A DNA stretch of 64,000 bases, from assembly GCA_027382625.1 (NCBI GenBank), contig JAJKFJ010022634.1, positions 29,739-93,738 of the forward strand, given 5' to 3'. Made by a program: the position numbers and the translations under genes. The notes under the pieces were generated by a model, which was given only the letters and a program-made list of their open reading frames with translations, made no database searches and was not told the DNA's origin. The stretch is from Tetmemena sp. SeJ-2015 (Eukaryota > Ciliophora > Spirotrichea > Sporadotrichida > Oxytrichidae). Every line of letters begins with the position of its first letter. Within the stretch, counting starts at the first letter, position 1. Below are positions 34,690 to 46,967 of this stretch, piece by piece.

Positions 34690-35000
34690 GGGCCTAAAAT
34701 TTTAAAAATCCAAGTAAGAATTTTAAATCAAGTTTATTTTTTTGGAAAAGGTTTTGAATTTTAAAAAGTTTTAAAAATTTCAAAAATTCATTTAAACAAT
34801 CAAAATTTAAGGGTTTAAAAAAAAAATATTAAAATTTAATTTCAAAAAAATTTTTAAAAAAAAAAATTAAATTAAATTAAAAATCAAAAATTTTTTAAAA
34901 TTTAAAAAAAAAATTTTTACAAAAAAATTAGAAAAAATTTTTTGGGGTTTTAGTTTTTTTAAAATTTTTTTCCCTTATATATAAATTTTTTATTATCTTG
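34690..35000. repeat. homopolymer-run patch 4
   Basis: Runs of A and T with a few G and C runs; same texture as patches 1-3. Confidence 0.5.
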
Positions 35001-35591
35001 TGTTAAAATTCCCTTCTATATAAAATAAAGTTTAAAATTTAGCTATGAACTAAATTTTTCTAAACTATCTTCGTCAATTAGTAAAACAAAAAACGTCTTT
35101 GTTGAATGATTAATTTTATATTTTCTAATAAAATTATTGAACTGTATTCTATTCATAGAATTCACATGAAAATTATCTAACTTAGAGAAAGATTTAAACT
35201 TTTAGAGGGTTATTAATGTTGCTATTGAAATAAAAAAGACTATTTTTTATAACTCAAATTAATAAATTTTGAAAAGATTCATTTTAAGTTTCTCTAAATT
35301 AAAATCACAGAGATGAATCCTTCTAATCATACTTTGAAATTATAAATGAAAGAAATGCTTCTATTTAATAGTTAATAATTAAATTTCAAGTTAAGTTTTA
35401 TAAATTTAAAACCTTATTATAAGAGCTTTTTTCTGAATGACTTTTATTTTGTTAATTAAAATAAACTTCGTTCAAAAAATTGGAGACTTTCTGGATATTT
35501 AATCTTTAAATTTTATTTCGTTCAACTTTGTAAGCTCCTGCTAATGTTTCAAATTATAAATTTGATTTATATAGTTTTACAAAGTCTATAA

Positions 35592-36985
35592 ATGGGCAAA
35601 ACAACAAACAATTTAGAAGCAGCAAATATTAGAGAAATAAAACTGACTCCAAACAGAACTTTGAGAACTTGTTTTAATTGCGAAGAGTAAGGAAAAGATC
35701 AGACTGAGTGGTCATCATAGGATTTGTCGAAGCACTTCAAAACTTCTCATCCTGAAATAATGGAATCACTTAAGCTCACATAGTAATTCAAATTAAGGGA
35801 GAATGTTAACTTTTATATAAGTGGAAAGGAAAGACAATAATCCATCAAAATTCCACTTTGCTTAGTCTATAAGTAAAGATGAAACAAAAACCATTCATTT
35901 ATGGTAAGGCTGCAAATAAACACAAAAAATTATAAGCCTCTTGACTTTGAGGCTCTCCATCGAAAATAAGTTAAGCGTAGTGATGTCAAATTAATCAACT
36001 CTTTAATACATGTCCTACTTAAAAGATAGAAATCAAATAATTGAAAACTAGCAAGATAGGGAATAACCACTATAAATTTAAATAGAGTAACAGAAGCTTG
36101 TAATCAATGCATTAATGCAATCTCAAACTTTGGTTTTAAAAAATGAAAACACTAAATGCTTGATTCTCAAGTATTTCAATCAAACACAGAGTTCCAAATT
36201 AATAGAAAAATCTTAACCGTTAAGCGAGAGTCTTAAATTCGTGATATACGCTTTCCAGAAAAAAAAGCATATTGGAAAATATTTATAGAATTCAGAATGA
36301 GAATGAAGGAGTCTATGAGTTATCCAAAACTCTTACATTTGATTTTTTAGAGTTAGCCTAGCAAAGCTTAGTAAAAACCCTTTCTAAATACAATAAGTTT
36401 TTCAATTAATAAATTACCAAGCAAAAGCAACAATTCTTAAATGAGACTTCAGAAAACAAATACGAATAAATTTATGGAATTAATGAAGTTTTTAAGCAAT
36501 CAGAAACTTCTATTAAAAATGATAATAAAGCATGCTTTAATGCTTCAAAATTGTACGAATACAACGTATCGCAGCAGAATTAGCATAGCTATGTGTATCA
36601 AAGTGTAGGAATAAAAGCTGATATTTGGGCAACAGACCATTTGAGTCACATTGCTCAACTATAAAAGCTGTATAGAGGAACCAAATTCTACGTAGTTATG
36701 ATGGACTATCCCTGGCTCTTGATATAATTACCATTGCTTGTGGGCAGTGATCTGGCAGCAGTACCTGCGGTCCCGGGGTAATATATTACCAATTTAAGTG
36801 TGGTGCACTGATATAATTACAAATAATGGAAAGAGGTTTTTATCGTACAAAACTTAGCCAATTTCGAGCTTTTCAATTTAGCATTATAGGAGTTGCAAGA
36901 AGAGGGATATTTATTCATGTGGTAAATCCCTTATAACTTTAGTGACGCTATAGCTTTCATGTTGTACAAAGGATATAGGTTAAAA
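35592..36985 (+). pseudogene. zinc-finger MT-A70 methyltransferase-like gene M3, DYPW
   Basis: ATG 35592. Residues about 27-50 hold CFNCEEQ...LSKHFKTSH, a C2H2-like finger. A middle region of about 330 residues includes DFLELAQQSLVKTLSKYN, shared almost exactly with M4. The MT-A70 domain follows: GTKFYVVMMDYPW at about 36685-36720 (D-x-P-W, close to DPPW), then after an insert WKEVFIVQNLANFELFNLAL, EEGYLFMWQIPYNFSDAIAF and YKGYR. The domain stops at a homopolymer patch, so the C-terminal half is missing. Three TGAs and frameshifts occur upstream. Trp is TGG at the conserved sites. Retained Asp, Pro and Trp suggest it descends from an active adenine methyltransferase. Confidence 0.85.
36718..36816 (+). 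repeat. IES-like insert with 12 bp direct repeats inside M3
   Basis: tgatataattac occurs at 36718-36729 and again near 36805-36816, bracketing GC-containing non-coding sequence exactly within the MT-A70 domain, just after DYPW. M4 lacks this insert. Removing one repeat and the insert rejoins the domain apart from a two-base frame difference. This is the layout of an internal eliminated sequence with pointer repeats. Confidence 0.7.
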
Positions 36986-37400
36986 TAGTTAAGGTTTAAA
37001 AATTAAATTTTTTTAGGATTTTAAAATTTTAGTTTTAAAAAGGGAAAAATTTTTTAAAAAAAATTTCCCAAAAACCTTTTTTTATAAATAAATAAGTTAA
37101 AGGAAAGAATTTAAAAACCAAGAAATAATTTTAAAAAAATTTAAAAATTTTAATATTAAAAATTTAATTTTTGGTATAGACATAAAATTTTTTTGGAAAG
37201 GGAGGGTAAATTTTGATATATTTGGGGGTTTAAAAAATAAATTTTTGATTTATAAAATTTTTTTTAGGGTTAAAATTTTTCCTTTTTTTTAAACTTTTTT
37301 TGGGAAATTTTAAATTAAAAAGTTTTCCCCATATTTTAAATTATTAAATTTTTGAGAACTAAATCACACTTGAGCATTAATGTGTAAAACAAAATTCAGA
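36985..37400. repeat. homopolymer-run patch 5 between M3 and M4
   Basis: A/T/G/C runs of two to eight bases, ending near gagcccagggcccggg at 37408-37423. It replaces the expected C-terminal half of M3. Confidence 0.5.
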
Positions 37401-37429
37401 AATCCCGAGCCCAGGGCCCGGGAAAAATA

Positions 37430-39018
37430 GCGCGCAACAAAATATAAATAGAACAATAAAAACATGCATTCATTGTAAAAATTCAGGAGAGAAAAGAACT
37501 TTTGTGGAGGGTCAAAGGATTTTTTCAAAGGGACTTTTAAAATTTTTCTCTTCTAAAATATTTCATCAACTTGAATCCTAAAATCTAACTAGACTTAGAG
37601 AGAATATTGACTATTACATTAGTGAAAAATAAAGATTTGAAGACATAAAGATTCCCAAGATAGATAAACCAATAAGGAAAGATGCTTTTCCTAAACTGTT
37701 TCTAATAGGCAATGGAGGAACAAAGCAAAAATATTATACACCCCTCAACTTTAGAGGTCTTGATGAAAATAAGATCAATGGCTAATATTCTTATCAATCC
37801 TCGATATAATATTTATCCTACAAGAAAAAACGGGATTAGATAGTCTAATCATAAAAAGACAGAGAAGAGTCTCTTTTAACTTCAGATTCAATAATAGAAG
37901 CTCATCATTGAAGCTCTATTAAAGTCATAAACTTTAGTTCTAAGGAATACAAAGAGCTTAATTCTAAAATATTTTGATCTGATAAATAACTCAAAAAAAA
38001 ATAAAAAGACTCTCAATATTAAGCGAGAAGCATAAATTCGTAGCATAAAATTTTCAGAGAGTAGCATTTTAGAAGAGATCGAAAATATCAAGAAAGAAAA
38101 TTTTGGAGATTATACTTAGTCAAAGTTATTCACCTTAGAATTTTTAGAATTGGCGCAGCAGAGCTTAGTCAAAACTCTCTCAAAGTATAACGACTTTTTC
38201 AAAGCTCAAATTTAGAAACAATATGAATAAATTTAAACACACACAACAGATGATTAGAATCAATCAATTTATGGAATCAACTAAGTACTAAAATAGTCAG
38301 AGAATGCTTTAAAAATGCAAATAAGGCTTTGTTTTAAGCAGCTGAGTGCATTAGCAAAATTAATAGCATTAAAATTTATAGGCTAAGTTTTCCCAAGTGT
38401 GACAAATAATACTGATATTTGGGTTGCAGATCAACTTAGAAAAATGCTTTACCATAGCAAAAATATAGAGGAACAAAATTTTCAGCTGTCATGATGGACT
38501 ATCCTTGGCCACTTGAAAATTGTATTGAAGAATGGAAAGAAGTTCATAAAGTATAAAACTATTCCAATATCATAGCTTTTAACTTAGCTTTAGAGGAGCC
38601 TTAGGAAAGGAAGGATATTTATTTATGTGGCAGATTCCTTTCGATTTAAGGATGGTATTGCTTTCATGCTCTATAAAGGTTATTTTAAGACAATTTTTTA
38701 AATCCTTTAAATATTTTTTAGAATTGTTGATAGTATTGCTTGGATAAAATAAGAAAAAACTGCTGAGTTCAAGAAAGACTTATATTTCATGTTAGACACA
38801 GTAAAGAAGTTTGTTTAATTGGAGTTAAAGTCATTGTTCCTGAGTGCGCATAACCCTACAAAATTAATGATGTCTTAAAAGATTCTACAGGAAGCCACTC
38901 TCAAAAACCTGAGAAAACCAAGCTTATGATTGAGAAGCTTAAACCAGAAGGGGCATACTTAGAATTATTTGGTCGAAAAAAAAATTTTAGAAATGACTGG
39001 GTTGGCAATGAACTTTGA
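37430..39018 (+). pseudogene. zinc-finger MT-A70 methyltransferase-like gene M4, DYPW, full-length C-terminus
   Basis: Parallel to M3: CIHCKNSGEK near 37475 (half finger), LRENIDYYIS, then LEFLELAQQSLVKTLSKYND near 38130-38190, DIWVADQL, FSAVMMDYPWPLENCIEEW at about 38480-38530, DIYLCG/YLFMWQIP-like strand, AFMLYKGYF, IVDSIAWIKQ near 38715, then in a shifted frame RHSKEVCLIGVKV (38795-38835), KPEKTKLMIEKLKPEGAYLE and LFGRKKNFRNDWVGNEL ending at TGA 39016-39018. This is the complete MT-A70 sequence order, ending at the usual GNEL terminus. At least five frameshifts and two TGAs; the TGAs align with Gln codons in M3. A 13-residue AT-rich in-frame insert after KGYF may be an intron or IES. Confidence 0.85.
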
Positions 39019-39177
39019 CAAAGAGAAAAATAAAAAATTTATTAAGTTAAATATTTACCTTTACGCTTCAAAAATTTTACCTTTTAGCTAATTTAGAATT
39101 ATCATAAAAATCAGACAATTAATAAAAAATAAATTAAAATTTTTTTTTTTTAAGAAAATGGAGCTCATTTCAGGTAA

Positions 39178-39750
39178 ATGATGTATTTCATTTGCCCTAA
39201 TATCTCTTATTTTGTAGAAAAAAATTTAAACTCCAATATATTAGAAAAGCCTTCCTTTCAAGTTACAGCAAGATCTACTAAACAAACGGGCACTTAAATC
39301 ATCGATGAGGAAACAGAGCCTAAGAATAAAAGAACATAGTTTCTAAGAATTATCTAAATATATCTATTGATTAAAGAAAAAGGTCCAAACACTTAAAACA
39401 AAATGCATATAATATATTCTTAGGCAAAACTATTAGCTTTGACTAGTTCGAACTTACTGCAAGTAGTGGAAAGGTGCAACAAGAAAGAGCAATCCATATT
39501 ATAAAAAATAATCACAAATAAATATGTAAAAGAATGTACTGAGCTCGCTCCTCTATTAAAAGCTTTATATTTGAACTTGTATAAGTTTATTAAAATTTAA
39601 AACATACTTTTCGCTAAGATTAAATAAATACTATTTCATTCTCGATTCAAATTATTTTACCTTAATTAAAAATTAAAATAATTGGAATGGGAGGTTTTAT
39701 AAAGTAATTCCTAATAAGTCCATAATAACAAGAGTTCTTCATCAATATGA
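39178..39750 (+). CDS. intact 190-codon ORF just downstream of M4
   Basis: Open from ATG 39178 to TGA 39748-39750 with no internal TGA and many TAA/TAG as Gln, the longest clean ORF in the methyltransferase region. It lies 160 bp after M4 on the same strand. Residues 20-60 are polar (KPSFQVTARSTKQTGTQ, DEETEPKNKRTQ); the rest is helical with Leu/Ile/Lys, including NLLQVVERCNKKEQSIL and LAPLLKALYLNLYKF. No known domain. A partner of the methyltransferases is possible from position alone. Confidence 0.55.
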
Positions 39751-40865
39751 AAAGAAACTTCAAGAGTAATTTATAAAATTTTTAACATAAACAATGAGAT
39801 TTATGTAAGAGATTTTCATATAAAATTAAGGAAGAAGATTGAAGCAAATAATTCATAGATTTGAAACTATAAAGATTAAAAATTAAATTAAAAAAACCAT
39901 GGCCAATAGTCTTCCTCAGTTGGTCCACTTATACTATTATTGCTAGTTGTTAAATAGAGTGAGATGATTATATGCTGAAGTAATCTTATGATTGAGTAAT
40001 ATCGTGCTCCTTTCTTTTCTATTAACTGTTGTTTTAGCTTCATCTTAAAATTAAATTAACTAAAAGTTCTACTTCTAGTTTGTATAGTTTAAGATTTTTA
40101 AGAATAAAATAATCTTAGAGATGAGGGTGTTGTAAAAGGAGTAGATATTATTATTCATCAAATTTATGCACAAGCTAGTCCTTTAATGAAAAGAGACATG
40201 TCGTGCTCTCTAAGCATAATAACTTTTGAGGGTAGTTAAGGTTAAGGTGCTGAGAACTCCAAAAATATCTTAGATCAGGCAAGGTCTAATGGTCCACAGA
40301 GTTTTTAAAATTTTCCAAAATAATCTCCTTTTACTTCTCAAAAAACTTTCAGTTGACAACTTATCATAGCAAGGAGGATTGATGAGAAAGGCACCGGTAG
40401 CAATTTAAATAGATAAGAAGTATTTCTAGAAAGCATAGTCAAGTCATCGTCTGCTGGTAGAAACAAACCAACTTAAACATTTAAGTTAAAATTAGTTTAC
40501 AATTATATTTAAGGTGTTCAATTATATATTTTTTGAAATGAGCAAACATTTAACCACTCTGCTATTTCTTGAGTCCTATCTGCCAATCTTATATAATAAT
40601 TTAATAATTTATTTTTAGTGAATTATGATATAATTTAGCATACATATTAAGTTATCTTCAGAACATTATCAAGCCTATTATAATGATTATTTTAAATTTT
40701 GAAGATTTTAATAAAAGAATGCCTTAAAAAAAAATTTTTTTATTTGAAGAATTATACCAGAGTAAAAGAAATCGTAAGAGGTTATTCTTAGAAATACATT
40801 TGATTAAGCCCTTTGAATAGATACTCCTTAAATATATTACGTTTTTAAAATTTTTTAATTTTTTT
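39751..40865. other. AT-rich spacer, no gene seen
   Basis: Short uninterpretable frames only. Confidence 0.4.
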
Positions 40866-40867
40866 AA

Positions 40868-41250
40868 ATGTCTGCCTTAACGGCCTCCACTACATCAAGA
40901 ACAAGGAGATTGAGAAACAAACAAACTCAACATTTCAACTCCAAAAAATTAACTTTTTAAAAAACCAAGATCCAAGCAAGGAAGGGAACACTCACTACAA
41001 TTAGCCACGCTTCAAGATGGCAACTAAAAATTTGGAAAAATTAAATTTATGAATACTTTTGGCCCTTTCGTAATCAGAAAAATCGTCAATTTAAAAAAAA
41101 AAAACCCAGAGTGAATATAATTTTCAGAAGGAGTCTACACTCAACTGCTTACACAAAGAACCTAAGGATGGCATTCAAACATACTACTCACAACCTTGGC
41201 CTAAAGTGAGGGTCTTCACGGAGATCTGCACCTACTCCAACCATTAATAA
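40868..41250 (+). pseudogene. ubiquitin-like cassette U7
   Basis: Starts MSALTAST at 40868, then in shifted frames DPSKEGNTHYNQPRFKMATK followed by NLEK (ubiquitin [21 protein letters not shown]) near 40970-41040 and YNFQKESTLNCLHKEPKDG near 41117-41170 (ubiquitin YNIQKESTLHLVLRLRGG). The segments are in ubiquitin order with a short insert between them. Confidence 0.6.
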
Positions 41251-41309
41251 ATAATTTAAGCTATATTTAATCAGCCAATTATTATTATCCTTTTTAAAGA
41301 CCTGTCTTC

Positions 41310-41855
41310 TTGATCTTAGTTTTCATTACCCTCGATCACGCATTAATTTCTAAAGTATTATATTATAAAAATAATTGTTCCGAAAAAGAAAAAATAAAGG
41401 AAGATGGTGTTGCTGATGGAGCTGACTCGGGAATTTTTGGAGAGAAAAAAGGAAGGAAAGGGAGAAAAAACTATTTCTGCAGGATTCGAAGTATTGAAAT
41501 TCGACTATAATGGCCTTGAAAGCGAGAATTCTATGACCTCCACTATCAGGTACCCCAAATCAGACATTAGAGGCAAAGTGTAAGCTCTTAATGGCCAGTC
41601 TACTGAGCTCACAGGCAAGGACTGAGCTCCGAGTAATCTGCAGCTAAAGACCTCAGTCAGGGAGAGTTTGAACAGAAAGATTTTTGGTTGCCGGTAAGTG
41701 CAGTGAGTGGAAACTTCCTCGTGCTCTGGCGGCTATATATTGTAGGCTTACAGGTCAGTACCAAATGCAAGGATGTTAAGAGGGAAGAAGGTCCATAAGG
41801 GCCTTGCCCGTTAAATTTAAGAGGGGGTAAATTGTAGGTATTAAATAGTAAAACC
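41310..41855 (+). pseudogene. unknown gene piece, GC-rich
   Basis: Two overlapping + strand frames. The more convincing one reads AGFEVLKFDYNGLESENSMT, STIRYPKSDIRGKVQALNGQ, STELTGKD near 41475-41625 with Gln code, then a TGA and continued open sequence to about 41850 including a basic MLRGKKVHKGLAR end. Average amino-acid use and about 45% GC support coding. Family unknown. Confidence 0.45.
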
Positions 41856-41879
41856 ATCAATATTAAATATCTCTAATTC

Positions 41880-42670
41880 TTAATGGATAATATTTCTCTC
41901 AAGCTCTTTTAGTAAACTTAATTATAACTGATCTTTATAAAAGAGATCGAAATTTGATTGATTTTTTCATTCTCAATGCAATTAAATTTAAAATAGATTT
42001 CATTAAAACCTGTCTCCTCTTTTCACTTCATGTAAGGATAAGTCATTAATTTTTATAAATAAATTGGGGAATTCCATTATTAAACAAAGGCCTGTATAAA
42101 TTTAGGATAAATACAAATAAAAATGAGAGAGTTTATCCCGATTAGAAAGCAATGAAACTAGAAAACATTATATTTAAGAACAGATGGAAGAATCAATAAT
42201 TTTTAAGCTAGTTGTCAGGTATTCTTAAATAATTTACTATAATTAATTTGTGATTGCTTTTAAGATTTAATTAAGCCAATTAATTCTGGTGAGGAAGATG
42301 AGTAGTAAATTTATTTTATAGAATTATGTTCGAATAAATAAGAATAATGAAGTTATATTTAAGGTTAAAATATCACTTTCTTATTTTAAAGGAATTTTAA
42401 TTTAACTTTATGCAGTTGGTTTGAAACTCTGGATTTTGCTTAAATAATGAATTATTTTATTCATCAGGTTATGATTTTAATTACTGGAAAAAACAATTTA
42501 GAAGCTATAGCTGATTCATAGCAAGAAAAGAACATAATTATCTAGCAGAGACTCTATAAAAAAATAAATATAACCTATCAATTATTTCAATGATTTATAA
42601 TAATAGAAATCTTAATTATTTAAGGCAAAATATTTTCAATAATCAGTACGTGAAATGGTTTTTATGTACA
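41880..42670. other. AT-rich spacer, no gene seen
   Basis: Nothing identifiable. Confidence 0.4.
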
Positions 42671-42678
42671 AAATATAT

Positions 42679-43094
42679 TATAGTAGGAATTTTAATTAAA
42701 ATCGATGATTGGTTAAAATAATAAATGAAGAGTTGCAAAATGGTGTCAGTTGAAATCGCAGATTCACCCCTTGATCTGCAGCTTGTTCGATAGCTTATCT
42801 AAAATTAATGTGATTTTCTTCTTTAATCATCTTCGTAGCACCTCTCAGCAGTGAGATATGATTCACGCACTCTTCTTCTTCCTCATCGTCATCTTCATTT
42901 AAACTTGTGTCGCTTATAACTCTTGACTGAGCGCTCCCACTCAAAAGTTGCAAGGATAAAAAGTTCTTAGAATTTGATGCTGAATCTAATGGTGTAATTA
43001 TTATTCAATCTGAGATACTTCAACTGTCACTCATTTAATCCATTTTAATTTAATATCTAATTTAATTCTCTTTTTTATTAAATTCTCAGCTATA
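42679..43094 (+). mobile_element. ~400 bp TATAG element, copy 2
   Basis: Starts tatagtaggaattttaatta and ends attaaattctcagctata; about 85% identical by eye to copy 1 (32631) over the whole length. Confidence 0.8.
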
Positions 43095-43211
43095 TTATAA
43101 AGTAATCAGAGTGATTAATGATAATTTAAAAACCTTATAATTAGCAGCTCATTATTTTAATTTTGTTAAATTCGTCTGCAATGAAAGACCTTGGAGTAGA
43201 AGAAAAAAACA

Positions 43212-43575
43212 ATGTCGAGAAGAGGAGTAATTGTATCGAAACATAGACTTGGATAAGGCTCAAGTTATTCCTATTTCTACAATATCAAAGGATCTTTTGT
43301 TAGTTTGTCAAAGGAGACAATCTCAAGCATTGTTAAGTTGCGAAGGCTTTTTTGTCTTTAAGAGCTTCGTGGAGATCTTTTATATATATCGCCGTGTGAG
43401 GTCATCAAGTCGTTTAGCTCATCTAATATTATCTTTGGACTTGGCAAATATAAGTCTCGAAAGTCTTGATATATCTAAAGATACCATTTTAAAGTTACTT
43501 GCAGTAACTACAAAGCTTTTCATAATAGAAAATTTTTGCAATGGCAAGGATAAATTACATGGTGCAAACTTGTGA
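43212..43575 (+). CDS. unknown ORF region, two overlapping frames
   Basis: Frame A: ATG 43212 to TGA 43467-43469, 85 codons (MSRRGVIVSKHRL, ETISSIVKLRRLFCLQELRG). Frame B: 43231-43575, 114 codons with no stop even in the standard code. Only one can be real; frame A has the better start and uses Gln TAA codons. It begins about 120 bp after TATAG copy 2. Function unknown. Confidence 0.35.
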
Positions 43576-44053
43576 ACACATTTGTGAGTATGGTTGGGGA
43601 AGTTATAAAATTTTTAAAAGATTTTGAATTTAAATCTAGAGAAGCTTAAATTTTCTAACCATATTTAAATTTGGAATAACCACTAAATAGAAAGGATGAG
43701 GAATGTAAGTCTGCTTATAATCGAGAGGCTTCGATGATATAGTCCTTCCATAATAACTAAATCTTCAAAAAGACACCAGTATCTCATAACAAGCTGAGAA
43801 GAGTGAAGAAGGAATATGGAATCTGAATGAAAAAACAAGTTGAGGGCAAAGAGGCACTACTGAATTTAAAGCAATTATCCACTGAGTAGCATACAAATAT
43901 TCTATTAAAAGAGGTGATCACTATATTTTTATTATAAGGAAGATACGTTTAGTTAATCAAAGGTTGTTATCCTTAAATCAAAGCTAGTTTAGTTCATTTT
44001 TACAACTAATTAAATTGAGCAAATTAAAATTAATAATCAAATTAGTTTACGAA

Positions 44054-45060
44054 AATGAAAGGTTGTAAGAAGAAGAGCACAGCCGTCAATCTCTCGATAA
44101 AGAACTCTACAATATCTGCTGTAAGTATTATAACCCAAGTAAACTTTTGTAATTGTATAAGCTTTTGAGCTTTTAGTGAATAGTTAAGCTTTGCTTAATC
44201 GCTTTTCAACCATTACCAATAAAAATATAGGCAATGATGCTCATCGACAAAATGGAGATGGCTTTTACAAAAGTAAAATAAGTCATACATTTTATCCACA
44301 AAACAGAAATCTAATAGCTGAAATGAATAGAATGAGTACTAGAAGGATGTGAAAATTGCTCATAAAGTAAGTACTCAATGAGTTAACCTAGTTAATTAGT
44401 GAAAAGACATTCTCAAGGATCTCATGAGTGATAAAAATGAGATCGAATTTACAGAATCATAATCAAGAATAGAAAAAAAGGCAAAATTTATATGCGAATT
44501 ATGAAATCACACTGCAAATACCTCGCAAGTATGTATAACTATATGAAGTTTGTATTTTGAAAATATCTCTTTCTGATTATGTAATCGTATTTAGCCTATA
44601 ATGCATCTATTAAATATCCCCAATTAACCATATACTAAATTTATAGCAATTTTTTGTATTTTATAATTAATGACTATCTATCTCATTTTTAAATATTAGA
44701 CTATTTTATTAGCTTATAGAATAAAGAGAAAGATTTAAAGATAGAAGCACCTTTGAATTACTACAAGCAAGTCTAAGAACTTTGAATCTACTCAAGAAAT
44801 TACTGAGAAAAGTATGCCAAATAAAATCTCAAGAAGGACGACGCTAAAATTTACTGAACAAATTTATACCCACATAATTGACAATAATTAACTACAATAA
44901 AGATCATGAAAAATTATGCAACACTAAACCTTGAATTTTTGGATAAGAGATCACACAAAAAATCAATAGAAGATGAAGATAGAGAAGATTCATACCAACA
45001 ACTTAAATTCAGTTATTGCCTGATAAAGAATAGTTAACTTTTACTAATCTAAATTATATT
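44054..45060 (+). pseudogene. unknown intron-containing gene with TGAs at Trp-like sites
   Basis: ATG 44054 (MKGCKKKSTAVNLS), a gtaagt...atag gap (about 44117-44231), then MLIDKMEMAFTKVKQVIHFI and a stretch with two TGAs before VLEGCENCS. After another gtaagt...ttag gap an exon reads KDILKDLMSDKNEIEF, then a gtatgt...attag gap, and an exon to about 45030. That last exon has four TGAs, flanked by aromatic residues (RNY-TGA-EKYA, KIY-TGA-TNLY, PHN-TGA-QQL). Consistent donor and acceptor sequences suggest real introns of roughly 35-190 bases. Protein family unknown. Confidence 0.45.
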
Positions 45061-45534
45061 AAGACTCTGGTATTTAATATTCGTAGATTGATATTTTGTT
45101 GAAAATAACATACGACAGAGCAGAAAAGACAAGCAATAAACTTTAAAAAGATCTGTGAATAAATTTTCATTAGTTTATCAATAGGATAAATATTCTTCTT
45201 TTAGTGATCAAGACTTCTTATATCTGCGTATATAGCTTACTCAAGAAGAGGATGCTTAATTTGAATATCTTTAATTAAAAAAATAAGTTTAAATTTTTGA
45301 AAGACATAATATTCATAAGGATAGAGGTGAAAGAATTATATTATCAAAATAATGAGGAAATAAGTGAAATTGTAAATAAATACATATTTACTAAAATAAC
45401 AGAAGATAATTTAATTTACCCTAATTTAAAATTGGGGTTTCTTTCGATTGAATAAAATGGATAGGATATCTTCGAGAAAAAAAGCACGCAATTATTATAA
45501 CTCCAACACTTTCAAGTCCCTGCTTCAAAAATGA

Positions 45535-45894
45535 ACATAAGGAGGTTCTTCTTACAGGAGAATTCGACATTCTTAGTTGCTTGAAAGTTTGAAAAACATT
45601 TTTACAAGCAAGAGCTCTCTCAAGAGTAAGGAAATCTTTAAAATTTATTTAAAAAAGCTGAAGAAATCATCTTATTTGAAATTGCAGCAATCATTTATGT
45701 ATAAAAGGTCATACTTTTCCGTTCCCTCAGACGTTGGAGATCATGGCGGTATCTCATTCCATTTTCTCTTCCTACAAACTTTGATTAAAAGTGAAATGGA
45801 ATTTGCTATCAGATAGCGTTGCTACATCTCAACTCGAAATGAGTTTAATTATATTTTGCTGAGATTAATTAGCAAGGTGATAGTTGAGAAATGA
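45535..45894 (+). CDS. hypothetical ORF, up to 119 codons
   Basis: Open frame ending at TGA 45892-45894 without internal TGA. Lys/Leu-rich helices (EIFKIYLKKLKKSSYLKLQQ) then SYFSVPSDVGDHGGISFHF. No ATG near the 5' end, so it is probably an exon or gene segment. Family unknown. Confidence 0.4.
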
Positions 45895-45899
45895 TGAGG

Positions 45900-46960
45900 A
45901 AAGAATAACTTACTTTTAGAATTCCATCTATGATTTTCAGACTAGACTTGATTTTAATTCTTCTATTCTTAGGATAACTGACCTTTCTTTAGCATAGGCT
46001 TCTAGACGGAGTCAGCTTAGGAAGCACAAGTTTTTGATATGCCATCTACAACTTATTTTTAAAATCTTTGTTAAGATATATGGTGGAGATAAATCCAAAT
46101 TACTCTGGGAATCAGAAGTGCAATGAATGGAATCATTATTAGAGAGTTAATGAAATTGGGCCTCAAACATGGAGAATGAACGCTAGAACTTGAGAAAATT
46201 CAGCAATTACATAGTTACAAGATAAGCTAGTCAGTATGCTAAGTATTTTCTTGTGTCTCGTTATAAATTTGCAAATTAAGTATCAAACCTGATTTCGAAA
46301 AATTCTAATAAATGAAAGATATTTTATTATTTTTATTTTGTTGATTTTATCAATATAGAATAAAAATAGGTTATTAGATATTCAAATTCTTGAAAATAAA
46401 TATTTAATAAGAAGACTTATCAATAATATAATTCATTCATTAATATAATTTTCTCATTTGCTTAAATTATAAAAAAAAGCTTAGGGCTGTGGTGGGGATT
46501 CTCGACTTATGTAAACTCAAATATCTTCTAAAATCTTGGGAGAAACCTAATGTATGTAAGCCTTTTGCCTATATTTTCTATTTTAAAATATATTTTATGG
46601 GTTAAGCATTAAGGAGACTAATCAAAAATTCTTTGCAAAAGAGTCAATTTTATTTAAATATAAAAAATGGAGAGTTGATTCCTGTAAATTATCAGAGACA
46701 TTTACCAAAGATGAAACTAAGAGCAAAGTGGAGCACTTAAGATGTCCAAAATACAGTTCATGATCCTTCAATATTAAAAAAAGTCTGAAATGAAGCAAGA
46801 ATAAATAAGAGAACATATTAGGCAAAGGCAAGTAAAAATCCCATCTGTTGGGGGGAAAAAATGAAAACAACAATTTTTTATATTTGATCACAATCACCTA
46901 ATTGTATTTTCCCCATAATCGTCTTCAGTATGATCTAGACAAAAACACATTTATTAGTAA
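45900..46960. other. AT-rich spacer, no gene seen
   Basis: No frame with coding character on either strand; a 91-codon minus-strand frame at 46622-46897 has no support. Confidence 0.35.
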
Positions 46961-46967
46961 TAAAAGT

